NCBI GenBank assembly: GCA_020524245.1
Contig: JAIVLN010000004.1
Location: 248,001-312,000 of the forward strand
Length of the DNA: 64,000 bases
Direction: 5' to 3'
Source of the DNA: Rossellomorea aquimaris
GTDB lineage: Bacteria > Bacillota > Bacilli > Bacillales > Fictibacillaceae
In this document: positions 1 to 8,315 of the stretch, piece by piece
How the letters are laid out: each line of letters opens with the position of its first letter
How positions within the stretch are numbered: the first letter of the stretch is position 1
The notes under the pieces: generated by a model
Seen by the model: the letters and a program-made list of their open reading frames with translations, nothing else
Database searches by the model: none
What the model was told of the DNA's origin: nothing
Position numbers and translations under genes: made by a program

Positions 1-819
1 ATCTGTATTGTTCTCAGACAGCTCGATCATCTTGTGGTCGATATCACAACCCATAATGTCGACAGGTAGGTCGAAGTTGGCTATGTCATGAGCTTCTTCC
101 ACTGCTTGATACCAAAGTTTTTTATCAAGCCAGGACCAATTTTCTGAAGCGAATTCGCGATTGAGCCCAGGTGCGATTTTTTTCGCAATCATCGCCGCCT
201 CAATCGGAATGGTTCCCGAACCACAGAATGGATCGAGGAAAGGTCGGTCTGCTCGCCAATTCGTCAATTGGATCAATGCCGCAGCCAATGTTTCCTTCAA
301 AGGTGCTTCATTGTGCAAGTATCGGTATCCCCGTTTATGAAGACCTTCACCACTTGTATCCATCGTGAGTGTAGCGATGTCTTTATGCAAGGCGACTTCA
401 ACACGATAAAACGCTCCGTTTTCAGGAAGCCATCCCGAAACACCATACGTCTCTTTCATATTTTCAACAATTGCCTTTTTTACAATCGCTTGACAGTCTG
501 AAACACTGAACAGTTTGGATTTCACTGAACGACCGATGACAGGGAATTCAGCATCCTCTGGTAAGTAATCTTCCCATGGCAAGGCTTTTGTCTTTTCGAA
601 CAACTCTTCGAAGGAAAGAGCCTTGAACGAGCCGACTTGCACTTTGATCCGATCAGCCGTCCTGAGCCACAAATTCAACCTTGGAATCGCCCGCTCATCT
701 GCCTCGATGATGACTTTGCCGTTTTCAACTTGCACGTTTTCATATCCAAGTGCTCTCACTTCGTTTGCTACGATGGACTCCAGACCCATTGCTGCAGTCG
801 CAATCAACGTTAGATTCAT
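1..819 (-). CDS. ypsC: THUMP domain class I SAM-dependent RNA methyltransferase (RlmL/YpsC type), 5' part only
   Basis: The first 273 codons are present and the gene runs off the low end of the window. It starts with MNLTLIATAAMG. A THUMP RNA-binding region covers about residues 45-155, and the methyltransferase motif DPFCGSGTIPIEAA begins at residue 196, the SAM-binding signature of the RlmL/YcbY N-terminal half and of B. subtilis YpsC. The family methylates guanine N2 in 23S rRNA; the exact target base cannot be read from this fragment. The ATG at 819 was chosen because a GGAG-like site lies about 10 bases upstream and no earlier in-frame start fits. Its place just beyond rnpB matches ypsC in B. 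subtilis. Confidence 0.9.
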   Translation of the reverse strand, partial: MNLTLIATAAMGLESIVANEVRALGYENVQVENGKVIIEADERAIPRLNLWLRTADRIKVQVGSFKALSFEELFEKTKALPWEDYLPEDAEFPVIGRSVKSKLFSVSDCQAIVKKAIVENMKETYGVSGWLPENGAFYRVEVALHKDIATLTMDTSGEGLHKRGYRYLHNEAPLKETLAAALIQLTNWRADRPFLDPFCGSGTIPIEAAMIAKKIAPGLNREFASENWSWLDKKLWYQAVEEAHDIANFDLPVDIMGCDIDHKMIELSENNTD

Positions 820-958
820 TAATAAAGACTCCAATCCTATGTATGTTCATTCCCATTATACCCGAATCATGCAAAAATGCTTCAATAAACAATAATATGT
901 TGATTCCTCCGAAATCCACTGGCGTGGATTTCTTTAGGATCAACATTATGTACAAAAT

Positions 959-983
959 AAAAAAGCCCTTATAAGTGGGCTTT
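959..983 (-). terminator. rnpB intrinsic terminator
   Basis: On the minus strand AAAGCCC, a short loop and GGGCTTT are followed by a U run, directly after the 3' end of RNase P RNA. Confidence 0.8.
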
Positions 984-1405
984 CGGTCTATCGTTTTGTA
1001 AGCCATGTTCTGTTCCCAGTACTCATGCAGAGCTATGCTCCTCGTACGTGGGTGGTAATCATCTATCTCCAGATGTTCTCCAACATCTGCCCTTCTCTTC
1101 GTTCAATTCCTCCGAGAAGACTCCCCTACCGTAATTTGGGTTTCTCGCTCGTGGGGTTTACCTCGTTCCACTCCTGCAGTTTCCTGAAGGACTTCGTCAC
1201 TGTGGCACTTTCAAAGTATTCACACCATATCCGAAGACGTAGGTGTTTTCCTTGCCGTTACTCCAGTCTTGACCAGAGTACCCTAACTTATGAATTCATT
1301 AGGCACGAACACTACAGTCATCTCAGACTGTGCGAGCATGGACTTTCCTCTATACCTCTCAAAGGAGGTACAGCGATTACCCAAACGATATGACCGCTAG
1401 AGTCA
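984..1405 (-). ncRNA. rnpB: RNase P RNA, Firmicutes type B
   Basis: Catalytic RNA of ribonuclease P, which cuts 5' leaders from tRNA precursors. Read on the minus strand, the conserved blocks appear in order: GAGGAAAGTCCATGCTCGC near the 5' end, TAGTGTTCGTGCCTA, CCTACGTCTTCGGATATG, GAAAGTGCCACAGTGACGAA, GTAAACCCC.CGAGCGAGAAA with AACCCAAATT, GTAGGGGA, then AGATAGATGATT and the terminal ACATGGCTTACA. The whole set aligns by eye to the B. subtilis sequence. The ends are estimates: the 5' end follows from the promoter at 1412-1440 and the 3' end from the terminator stem. Protein reading frames crossing this stretch are spurious. Confidence 0.97.
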
Positions 1406-1411
1406 ACTTCC

Positions 1412-1440
1412 ATTATACATGACGCTCATCACGTTTTCAA
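1412..1440 (-). promoter_or_regulatory. Sigma A promoter of rnpB
   Basis: On the minus strand TTGAAA (1435-1440) and TATAAT (1412-1417) are separated by exactly 17 bases. The predicted start, near 1405, agrees with the 5' end of the RNase P RNA. Confidence 0.85.
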
Positions 1441-1474
1441 TGTAAATAATAACCAGAACGAATGAAGCCTTGAA

Positions 1475-1783
1475 TCAATCGTACAGTTTACTACCGAATA
1501 CATGCTTCTCCAAATTGGATAAACGTTTCAGAATATCATAGTTCGTGATTCCAGCCCCGTTGCTTTGCTGTCTTGGCTGTTCTCCTGCACGTTGGACTTC
1601 CTTACGCAGTTTATTATTTTCTTCTGTCAAACGATCGATTTCCTTTTGGAATTGTTCATAATCTTTAATGACGAGATCAAGAAATTGATCGACTTCATCC
1701 TGATCATAGCCACGAAAGCCTGACTTGAAATCTTTTTCTAAAATTTCCTTTGATGTTAATTGAACACGTTTGTTGTTATCCAT
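1475..1783 (-). CDS. gpsB: Cell division protein GpsB
   Basis: DivIVA-like cytoplasmic adaptor that helps shuttle penicillin-binding proteins, including PBP1, between side wall and septum. The N-terminal domain holds EKDFKSGFRGYDQDEVDQFL (about residues 14-33), the membrane- and PBP-contacting part of the family, then a coiled coil (about 33-65), a variable Gln/Asn linker and the conserved C-terminal block KRLSNLEKHVFGSKL. A GTG 12 bases upstream is possible, but GGGGTGA lies 8 bases before the ATG at 1783, which is therefore preferred (102 residues). The gene sits between rnpB and ypsA as in B. subtilis. Its likely partner PonA is encoded at 18.4 kb. Confidence 0.95.
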   Translation of the reverse strand: MDNNKRVQLTSKEILEKDFKSGFRGYDQDEVDQFLDLVIKDYEQFQKEIDRLTEENNKLRKEVQRAGEQPRQQSNGAGITNYDILKRLSNLEKHVFGSKLYD

Positions 1784-1883
1784 ATATACCGTCACCCCGT
1801 TAGTACTTTATAATATCATAATGAGGAAATGCGCTAAGTTCATCAAACATTATACCAACTTCAAAGAAATATTCATCTAATGT

Positions 1884-2453
1884 TTATGTTGCCCAATCCT
1901 CTGTGTTTGATTTCTGTTCTTCAATATAGTCGTTCACATCAAAAAAAGAAATCGATAATATAGGATATTCGTTACCCGCTTCCTGATATTTGTGCGCAGT
2001 CTTTAAATAATATTCAGGACTTCCTGATTGGTCAGGATCGAATAAAACAAGAAGTGCATCTGTCTTTTCAATGATGAACTGATTACAAGCTTGTAGTTGT
2101 CCCGGATTTTCATATGCTCTTTTGGATACACTGTCTACAAAATCCGCTCCTGCAAGAACCTGATGATAATATTCTTGAGAAGCTTCTTTCCATTTTTGTT
2201 CTTGTTCCTCGAATGGAGTCAAGACTGCCAATTGTAACTCTGGGTATTGCTCCTTCAATTGGAGGACGACTTCACCTGCCCAGAGCTCGACACCTTGCTG
2301 CCCTGTCATGACCACCCATTCGAGCCCTTCTTCAATTAACTGGATCAGACGATTTCTCAAGACTCCTTGTATGTATGGTACAGCTTCGTGTTTATTCGAG
2401 AATATGCCGAGTTCATGCGCTTTATACCCTGTCACTGCTACTACTTTAATCAT
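1884..2453 (-). CDS. ypsA: YpsA family protein (DUF1273, SLOG superfamily)
   Basis: The 189-residue protein matches B. subtilis YpsA along its length: TGYKAHELGIF near the N terminus, GLEWVVMTGQQGVELWAGE (about 43-61), then AVLTPFEEQEQKW and LVLFDPDQSGSPEYYLKTA. The SLOG fold has a Rossmann-like core that binds nucleotide or ADP-ribose-like ligands. In Firmicutes YpsA has been linked to cell division, which fits its place beside gpsB. Its biochemical activity is not settled and nothing here adds to that. AAAGGAG lies a suitable distance before the ATG. Confidence 0.9.
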   Translation of the reverse strand: MIKVVAVTGYKAHELGIFSNKHEAVPYIQGVLRNRLIQLIEEGLEWVVMTGQQGVELWAGEVVLQLKEQYPELQLAVLTPFEEQEQKWKEASQEYYHQVLAGADFVDSVSKRAYENPGQLQACNQFIIEKTDALLVLFDPDQSGSPEYYLKTAHKYQEAGNEYPILSISFFDVNDYIEEQKSNTEDWAT

Positions 2454-2564
2454 TCCTGGACTCCTTTTCTCTTTTAGGGAAATGGACTCCCTTCTAGTGT
2501 ATCATATTTTTCATTGCCAAAATTGTAGAAAAAAGACAAATTCATCATGTTTTTAAAAATAGGA

Positions 2565-2601
2565 AAAAGAAAAACGAACCGAAAGAATTCGGTCCGTTCG
2601 T
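2565..2601 (-). terminator. Terminator downstream of cotD
   Basis: On the minus strand ACGAA.GG.ACCGAA pairs with TTTCGGTTCGT and is followed by TTTTTCTTTTT. Confidence 0.7.
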
Positions 2602-2607
2602 ACACCT

Positions 2608-2898
2608 TTACCACCAAGGGCGAGGTCCTTGACCATAGCCTCCACCATAGCCGCCATCATAGCCTCCGCCATGTTGACAACCGCACTTTGGCGGAACCAT
2701 ACAATGTTTATGATGGGTCTTACAACAAGACTTTGTACAATGTTTCTGCATATGCTTGTGCTCGTATATGTTGTGGTGTACGTGTTCTTCGATTACTGGA
2801 TGGATATGCGGCACGACCTTATAATGACAAAAATGCTTGACACACTTTTTTGGTGGATGGACCACCGGGCACATCATTTGAGGCTTTTTATAATGCAT
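2608..2898 (-). CDS. cotD: Spore coat protein CotD-like
   Basis: A 96-residue protein, very rich in His and Cys, with the CotD pattern: HYKKPQMMCPVVHPPKKCVKH at the N terminus, a central block with HPVIEEHVHHNIYEHKH, paired cysteines (TKSCCKTHHKHC) and a Gly/Tyr-rich tail (GGGYDGGYGGGYGQG). CotD is an inner coat protein laid down by the mother cell; the Cys and His residues probably serve cross-linking or metal binding. It lies between ypsA and mrfB, as in B. subtilis. A sigma K-like promoter lies upstream at 2939-2967 and AAAGGAG precedes the start. Confidence 0.9.
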   Translation of the reverse strand: MHYKKPQMMCPVVHPPKKCVKHFCHYKVVPHIHPVIEEHVHHNIYEHKHMQKHCTKSCCKTHHKHCMVPPKCGCQHGGGYDGGYGGGYGQGPRPWW

Positions 2899-2938
2899 CC
2901 CATAGATTCTCCTTTATGAATTATTTACTGCTTTGTAG

Positions 2939-2967
2939 TAATGTATGAGAAACCTATGAGACTTGTC
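2939..2967 (-). promoter_or_regulatory. Putative sigma K promoter of cotD
   Basis: On the minus strand CATACATTA (2939-2947) fits the sigma K -10 consensus CATANNNTA. GAC at 2965-2967 supplies the -35 AC with a 17-base spacing. Late mother-cell expression is expected for a cotD gene. Confidence 0.5.
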
Positions 2968-3009
2968 TGAGGCAATCGCCTCATTACCCTTCTCATCTGA
3001 TGAAAATGG

Positions 3010-3117
3010 TCAAGCACCTACGTTCATGAAGTATACGGTCAGGCCGATCATCAAAAAGAATAGTGCGACTAACATCCTTCCCAATGTCGGATTCCCCCTA
3101 AAAATGTTATGTTCCAT
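3010..3117 (-). CDS. Possible small membrane peptide, function unknown
   Basis: An open frame of 35 codons reads MEHNIFRGNPTLGRMLVALF and continues FLMIGLTVYFMNVGA. One hydrophobic segment (about residues 15-32) would span the membrane. No clear ribosome binding site precedes the ATG at 3117, but AGGGGG lies 9 bases before an in-frame TTG at 3084, which would give a 24-residue peptide. A TATTAT-like element lies just upstream. I do not recognise the family. It fills most of the gap between cotD and mrfB and could be a real small protein or chance. Confidence 0.4.
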   Translation of the reverse strand: MEHNIFRGNPTLGRMLVALFFLMIGLTVYFMNVGA

Positions 3118-3181
3118 CCACTATAATAGGGTGTTTCGACATTTTTTTCAATATTTCTATGACAAAAGTCTCTATACATGT

Positions 3182-3232
3182 AAAAAACCCCGGTATAGCG
3201 CGAATTAAATCGGTTTTTGCGCTTACCCGGGG
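3182..3232 (-). terminator. Terminator downstream of mrfB
   Basis: On the minus strand CCCCGGGTA.GCGC pairs with GCGC.TACCGGGG and is followed by six U residues. It closes the mrfA-mrfB operon. Confidence 0.8.
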
Positions 3233-3262
3233 AATATTTGAAATTCATTATTTCCGCAATTT

Positions 3263-4507
3263 TCAGCTTATTTTGCCTTCCAGACGTTCAATCCTTTTAC
3301 AATAGGAAAAACGGTCTTTATCATCGTTCTTTCGGATGATACGACTTGTATTTTTCCAGGTATCATACCCTTTTTGAGCAAAATGCAAAGCTTGTTCGAA
3401 ATCCTTATGTGCATGTTCATAAATCTTGGATAGTTCAATGAACGCTTCCGGATCTTCTCTTTCACCAAGGACTTCTTTCCACATTACCTCTGCTTGTAGA
3501 AGATCTTTCTTTTTCTTATAGAGGCGTGCCAACGCTTTTTTCGCCTTGAAAGATAGCGTGGAGTCTTTCAATTGAACATATCTCTGCTTGGCTTCTTCAA
3601 TATCATCCACTGCTTCGAACCAACGAGCTACTTCATATTGCTCCACAGCACTCAGCGTTTCTTGCCCTTGTCCAATCAGCACATTAGACAAGTGTGTATA
3701 CAAAGCAATCAACGTCAGTACATCGAGCTCATTATGTTCAAACACCCCTTTCAGAATGGCAGGATCCTTCTCTCTTAAATATTCAAAATAAAGCATCGGA
3801 GCCAAATAGCCAGGTGTGTCTTCTTTCCGTTCTATATTCAATATTTCTTGTTCGACATTAGCTAGACGCAACGATTCATACGACTTCTTCCATATTCGGC
3901 GTGAAGCATGAAGCAAATCGAAATGTCCGAAAGAAGGCAGTTTCGGTACCATATCTCGAACAAATGTATGTCTTGTCTTCACCTGTGGCCAGTCAAACGC
4001 TTTGCCATTGTATGTCACCAGATTGCCCATATCTTGGACATCGGTTAAAAAATGATGATATAGTGCTGTCTCATGCCCAGGCCCAGGAAGGAAATATTGC
4101 CGAACCTGGATAGCGTTTTCCATGATCCTTGCAACGCCGAGAAGGAAGATCGTATTTCCTGCTCCAGTTCCCAACCCAGTCGTTTCGGTATCAAAAAACA
4201 ACAAGTCCTCAGGTCTCCTTCCTGCTGAAGAGAGTGGGTGACTTTGCTTCCGTTCATTCCACATCGATACAGAATCATATAAATCCTCTGCTCGATAGGG
4301 ACCGATTTTATGATTGCGATCATACGTTTTCTCACGGAGTATACAGTACTGGTCATCGAATTCCACCTCTACTGCATCAAAAGAAGTCCATGAAGGATCT
4401 GTCTGTCGAACAGGAGAGGTCTTTGAAACCTTCTTCTCAGTCTGATTCTCCGTTCCAACATGCGTCAGCTCTTTTTTAAAACGATTCAATTTATTTTGTA
4501 AAGACAT
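3263..4507 (-). CDS. mrfB: Exonuclease MrfB (YprB), RNase H-like
   Basis: Metal-dependent DEDD-type exonuclease that works with helicase MrfA in a UvrABC-independent route for repairing mitomycin C adducts in B. subtilis. The nuclease motif FFDTETTG begins at about residue 104 (Asp106, Glu108), followed by NTIFLLGVAR, NGKAFDWPQV and HNELDVLTLIALY, giving the further acidic residues. From about residue 290 the protein becomes helical with TPR-like repeats (ALARLYKKKKDLLQAEVMWKE). Its start overlaps the end of mrfA by 17 bases, so the two are translationally coupled. A length of 414 residues is usual for the family. Confidence 0.93.
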   Translation of the reverse strand: MSLQNKLNRFKKELTHVGTENQTEKKVSKTSPVRQTDPSWTSFDAVEVEFDDQYCILREKTYDRNHKIGPYRAEDLYDSVSMWNERKQSHPLSSAGRRPEDLLFFDTETTGLGTGAGNTIFLLGVARIMENAIQVRQYFLPGPGHETALYHHFLTDVQDMGNLVTYNGKAFDWPQVKTRHTFVRDMVPKLPSFGHFDLLHASRRIWKKSYESLRLANVEQEILNIERKEDTPGYLAPMLYFEYLREKDPAILKGVFEHNELDVLTLIALYTHLSNVLIGQGQETLSAVEQYEVARWFEAVDDIEEAKQRYVQLKDSTLSFKAKKALARLYKKKKDLLQAEVMWKEVLGEREDPEAFIELSKIYEHAHKDFEQALHFAQKGYDTWKNTSRIIRKNDDKDRFSYCKRIERLEGKIS

Positions 4508-6785
4508 GTTTCGAATCGTTCCTTCCTTCTGATAAAAATCGTAATGCTAATCCTTTGATGTCGATATCCTGCATCTCATTTCCGACACAAGACGGACATC
4601 CTTTCTCACATGGGCACCGTTTGATGACTTGCTCAGCTTCATGGAGAATTTCGGTAACATGGTCGTACACGTATTCGCTCAAACCGATTCCTCCTGGATA
4701 TCGATCGTAGAAGAAAATGGTCGGCAGTTGGGAGTGGGAGGCTTTCACTTGTGGAACGACATGCAAGTCACTCACATCACACATGACGAACAACGGTGCG
4801 ACATGACGCAAGACATTGGATATGCCGACCAGACCTTCTTCCAATTCCTGTTCGGATAGTCCTTCTACCATATCTTGCGGGAAACTGATCCAGGTCGCAG
4901 ATGTATGAAGTTCTTCTTCAGGCAACGATATCGGACCTGAACCGATGTTTTCATGTGTACCGAATTTGATTTTCTTGAAGATTGTCGCCATCGCATTAAC
5001 CGTAACATCCCCAAACGCTACATCCATTCGAGGATAACGTTTCTGTTTATCCTCTTCCAACACTTTCAAAGAAACAGCTAAGTTCGCATCGGTATAGTAG
5101 TCGACATCCACTTCCCGGATAAACGCTTTCTTCTCTTCATAGTCGAGCTTTTCCACCTGATATTGGATCCCTTGGTGCAGGTAGATCGCTTCTTCATGTA
5201 AAAGGGTCATGGAGCTGAACCGATCCATTTCTCCGATAACCTTTACGTTTGCCACGTCCGTCTGGTCGATAATGACGACATTCTCCTGAGAGGCCGAGCG
5301 TAAGCTAATGTTATGAGCAGGGAAAGAATCGTTCATCCAGTACCAACGATCCCCCTGTTGGTGTAGGACGCCTTCTTCTGTAAGGAAATACATGATCTCA
5401 TCAATCTCTACGCCATCGAACGTTTCATCGCTCTTAAACGGCAGCTCATATGCTGCGCATTTCAGATGGTCCACTAGAATCAGTAAATTATCAGGGTTGA
5501 TTCGCGCTGTTTCCGGGTTTCGATTGAAGAAGTAGTCCGGGTTCTGGATGATATATTGATCGAGCGGTGATGAGCTCGCCACCAACACGACGACCGATTC
5601 ATCCTGTCTCCTACCTGCACGTCCACCTTGCTGCCAGGTACTTGCGATCGTACCTGGATATCCGTTCATGATACAGACTTGAAGCTGACCGATATCCACG
5701 CCAAGCTCGAGGGCATTTGTGCTGACGACTCCCATGACCTCTCCGCTCCTCAATCCTTGTTCGATGTCACGCCGTTGTTTCGGCAAGTACCCTCCGCGAT
5801 AGCCTCTGATCGATTTGTTTCCGATTTTCCGCTTGATCAGTTCTTGAAGATAGGTCAAAAGAATTTCCACTCTCACTCTGCTTCTAGCAAAGACGATAGT
5901 TTGCACTTCATTTTCCAAAAACAATGAGGCGAGCTTTTTGGATTCAAGTGTTGCACTTCGTCGAATGTTGAGCGGTTTGTTTACAATAGGAGGATTATAA
6001 AATACGAAATGCTTCCGTCCAACCGGCGCACCATTGTTGTCAATGAGACGGACTTGATTTCCCGTCAGACTCTCTGCCAATTCCTTAGGATTTGCAATGG
6101 TCGCGGATGTGCAAATGAACGTGGGGTGACTGCCGTAATAGGTACATATCCTCTTCAGTCTGCGTATGACGTTGGCTACGTGACTCCCAAAGACCCCTCT
6201 ATATGTATGCAGCTCATCGATGACGATATATTTCAGGTTTTCAAATAAAGAAACCCATTTCGTATGATGAGGGAGAATCGCCGAATGCAGCATATCCGGA
6301 TTGGTCATGACGACATGACCCGCCTTTCGAATCACTTGGCGGATATTCGATGGGGTATCCCCATCATACGTGTAGCTTTTGATATCCAGTCCAATTTCTT
6401 CGATGAACTCATTCATTTCACTTTTCTGATCCTGCGCCAGTGCTTTCGTCGGGAACAGATAAAGTGCCCGACTGTTTTCATTCTCTGCTACCTCTTGCAA
6501 GACGGGAAGATTGTAGCAAAGTGTCTTTCCAGAAGCGGTAGGCGTTACGGCTACGAAACTTTCTTTGTTCCTTGCCATCTCGTAAGCCGTAGCTTGGTGT
6601 GTATATAATGAATTAATTCCTCTTTTCTCAAGAGCATGACGGATTTTCGGGTGTACATGCTCTGGGATTTCAACTGATTTGCCTGCTTTTTCGGGCAGCG
6701 TCTTCCAATGCGCAATGTTGGCTGCGATCGTATCATCCTGATTCATCACTTTCAGGATCTCATTCAAATCTTTTCTGAATCTCAT
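4491..6785 (-). CDS. mrfA: DNA helicase MrfA (YprA), DEAD/DEAH with DUF1998
   Basis: Superfamily 2 3'-5' DNA helicase of the MrfAB mitomycin repair pathway. Walker A is VTPTASGKTLCYNLP (about residue 80) and the Walker B box is IVIDELHTYRG. Later motifs include TSATIANP, VFARSRVRVE and QQGGRAGRRQ (motif VI). The C-terminal DUF1998 region carries the zinc-binding cysteines in CPCEKGCPSCVG. A GTG three codons upstream is too close to the GGAG site, so the ATG at 6785 is preferred (764 residues). A LexA-like box overlaps the likely promoter (6816-6829), suggesting damage induction in this organism. Confidence 0.95.
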   Translation of the reverse strand: MRFRKDLNEILKVMNQDDTIAANIAHWKTLPEKAGKSVEIPEHVHPKIRHALEKRGINSLYTHQATAYEMARNKESFVAVTPTASGKTLCYNLPVLQEVAENENSRALYLFPTKALAQDQKSEMNEFIEEIGLDIKSYTYDGDTPSNIRQVIRKAGHVVMTNPDMLHSAILPHHTKWVSLFENLKYIVIDELHTYRGVFGSHVANVIRRLKRICTYYGSHPTFICTSATIANPKELAESLTGNQVRLIDNNGAPVGRKHFVFYNPPIVNKPLNIRRSATLESKKLASLFLENEVQTIVFARSRVRVEILLTYLQELIKRKIGNKSIRGYRGGYLPKQRRDIEQGLRSGEVMGVVSTNALELGVDIGQLQVCIMNGYPGTIASTWQQGGRAGRRQDESVVVLVASSSPLDQYIIQNPDYFFNRNPETARINPDNLLILVDHLKCAAYELPFKSDETFDGVEIDEIMYFLTEEGVLHQQGDRWYWMNDSFPAHNISLRSASQENVVIIDQTDVANVKVIGEMDRFSSMTLLHEEAIYLHQGIQYQVEKLDYEEKKAFIREVDVDYYTDANLAVSLKVLEEDKQKRYPRMDVAFGDVTVNAMATIFKKIKFGTHENIGSGPISLPEEELHTSATWISFPQDMVEGLSEQELEEGLVGISNVLRHVAPLFVMCDVSDLHVVPQVKASHSQLPTIFFYDRYPGGIGLSEYVYDHVTEILHEAEQVIKRCPCEKGCPSCVGNEMQDIDIKGLALRFLSEGRNDSKHVFTK

Positions 6786-6808
6786 ACCGTTCACTCCATT
6801 CTTTCTCC

Positions 6809-6829
6809 ATTTTACCGAATAAACGTTCG
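6809..6829 (-). promoter_or_regulatory. LexA-like box with adjoining -10 upstream of mrfAB
   Basis: The palindrome CGAATAAACGTTCG (6816-6829) matches the Bacillus LexA/DinR consensus CGAACRNRYGTTYG at 13 of 14 positions. On the minus strand it directly abuts TAAAAT (6809-6814), a plausible -10 box, so a bound repressor would block the promoter. No good -35 is visible. Confidence 0.55.
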
Positions 6830-6874
6830 CAGGAAAAGTGATACCTACAAGAATGGTAAGAATGTCTCTCCATA

Positions 6875-6902
6875 CAAAAAAGCATCAATAGTTGCGATGC
6901 TT
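6875..6902 (-). terminator. Terminator downstream of the rsbR-like gene
   Basis: On the minus strand AAGCATC, a 9-base loop and GATGCTT are followed by a U run. Confidence 0.8.
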
Positions 6903-6917
6903 TTCAGATCTAATATT

Positions 6918-7745
6918 TTATTTACTTAAAGCGATGGCAAGTTTTGAAGTCATGTTAATATCCTCAAAATCGATACCGAGTTGAACGGCAGTCTGAGCGA
7001 TCTCCGGACGGATTCCTGATAGGGTTGTTTTGACACCTAACAATCTCAATGCACTGATGAGTTGGAACAGTTCATGCGCAACCATCGTGTCCACCATGAA
7101 CACACCGGATAAATCAACGTATAGATGTTCGATGTTCCGGTCTGAACATTGTTGCAATGTGCTATCCAGTATGACTTTTGCTCTGTGCGTATCGATGTCT
7201 CCAACTATTGGAAGTAAACCCCTATTACCAGAAAGATCGATCACTGGAGAGCTCAATTCGTTGATCATTTGTTTTTGGGCGTTCAATTGATCATTCAAAT
7301 AGTTGTTCTTCTCCTCAGTGAACCGAACCATCGCAATGTCAAATTCTTTTGTAATCATATCTTTCCACAGCTGGATTTGTGCCATGGAAAACTCGCCAGA
7401 ATGCAATTCCACGAATTCATCGATCAAATCCATGTATTGCTTTCGGACTCGGATGAATTCACGCATGATGAAATGGGTAGGTGTTTCGAGATGTTCTTTA
7501 TCTCTTGCGACACTGATCACCCATTCTTCGAAATCCCTGAAAAATTCTTTCTCCTCGACATTGAATATTCGAATGAGATTCGTGTGGAAATCATAATTTT
7601 GTTTCTTCAGGTTATGGATCACATCCGGGTCAGTTGATGCGTAAACCCCTGAAGTATCACTTTTATCTAATGATTCATACCATTCATCTGTTAACTGGGA
7701 CGCTTTCTCCATAAGGAATGTATATAGTTTTTCATTTCGTTGCAT
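6918..7745 (-). CDS. RsbR-family stressosome protein (STAS domain)
   Basis: The 275 residues fall into an all-helical N-terminal RsbRD-type sensor region (about 1-140), a linker helix, and a C-terminal STAS domain (about 160-270) with LSSPVIDL, PIVGDIDTHRAK, DLSGVFMVDTMVAHEL and GIRPEIAQTAVQLGID. This is the signature of RsbR paralogs, which build the stressosome with RsbS and hold or release the kinase RsbT upstream of sigma B. The position of the first regulatory phosphothreonine in RsbRA appears to be Ser here (ELSSP); my alignment at that point is from memory. The gene stands alone with its own terminator, as paralogs of the RsbRB/RC/RD kind usually do. AGGAGG precedes the start. Confidence 0.88.
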   Translation of the reverse strand: MQRNEKLYTFLMEKASQLTDEWYESLDKSDTSGVYASTDPDVIHNLKKQNYDFHTNLIRIFNVEEKEFFRDFEEWVISVARDKEHLETPTHFIMREFIRVRKQYMDLIDEFVELHSGEFSMAQIQLWKDMITKEFDIAMVRFTEEKNNYLNDQLNAQKQMINELSSPVIDLSGNRGLLPIVGDIDTHRAKVILDSTLQQCSDRNIEHLYVDLSGVFMVDTMVAHELFQLISALRLLGVKTTLSGIRPEIAQTAVQLGIDFEDINMTSKLAIALSK

Positions 7746-7825
7746 CTCAGAGACCTCCTACACGTCATATATCTATCTACAACTAATATTAAACGTTCTG
7801 ACAGAGAACTACAATTTTTAAATGA

Positions 7826-7847
7826 AAAAACGACCCAAAGGGGCGAT
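7826..7847 (-). terminator. Terminator-like hairpin ending an unassigned minus-strand transcript
   Basis: On the minus strand CGCCCC, TTT and GGGTCG are followed by TTTTTTC. No coding gene precedes it, because the nearest upstream gene on this strand (cspD) has its own terminator at 8316-8346. It could therefore end an RNA transcribed from 7.85-8.3 kb. Confidence 0.55.
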
Positions 7848-8280
7848 CAACGAGGACTGTGAACGGAAGGTTCTTCTTAAATTCGTAGGATGAATTTTCT
7901 CAAAAAATATGTAAGTCTGGTCGAATGAAACCGTGAGATGTTCACTTCAACCAGTGATTCATGCTCCTATCTCTCGTGGATAGATTGCGTGCTATAAAGT
8001 GACTACATGCCGATCGTGAATCAGGCATGTACAACCCAAGACTCGAATGAACAGATAACTCAAACAACGAAAGCCCTACCTCTCTTCCGTCCTTACGACT
8101 CCTAGGCCGCGCCAGTGTGAATCAGTTATTGCTTAACTCTTACCTTTCTCCTTTCTACTCTTAAAATTTTTTTCATGTTAGGAATAATCATTTTGGGAGA
8201 ATAAATAGAGGGGTTGGTATGCGGATATGCATACGTAGTTTGGTAAGGAGCATGTGTTCCTCTACAGTCGAGGAACCTCC
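7848..8280 (-). ncRNA. Candidate structured RNA region, identity unknown
   Basis: This gap of about 630 bases between the rsbR-like gene and cspD holds no convincing reading frame but several strong inverted repeats. They are CTGGTYGAA...TTCAACCAG (7917-7954, with an inner GTGA/TCAC), CTATC...GATAG (7967-7983), TACATGCC...GGCATGTA (8004-8031), GTATGC...GCATAC (8217-8234) and GGAG.GTTCCTC...GAGGAAC.CTCC (8247-8280). The first three lead toward the terminator at 7826-7847, so the minus strand is the likelier sense. I see no match to 6S, tmRNA, SRP RNA or a known riboswitch. The ends and the promoter are not resolved, and two separate RNAs are possible. Confidence 0.4.
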
Positions 8281-8315
8281 ATTGATTTGTGTGAAGGCAT
8301 TTGCGTTAATAAACG

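Noticed and set aside
1025-1393. 122-codon open frame on the plus strand
   Set aside because: It lies wholly inside RNase P RNA on the opposite strand.
7824-7895. 23-codon plus-strand frame in the rsbR-cspD gap
   Set aside because: No ribosome binding site, and it runs through the minus-strand terminator hairpin.
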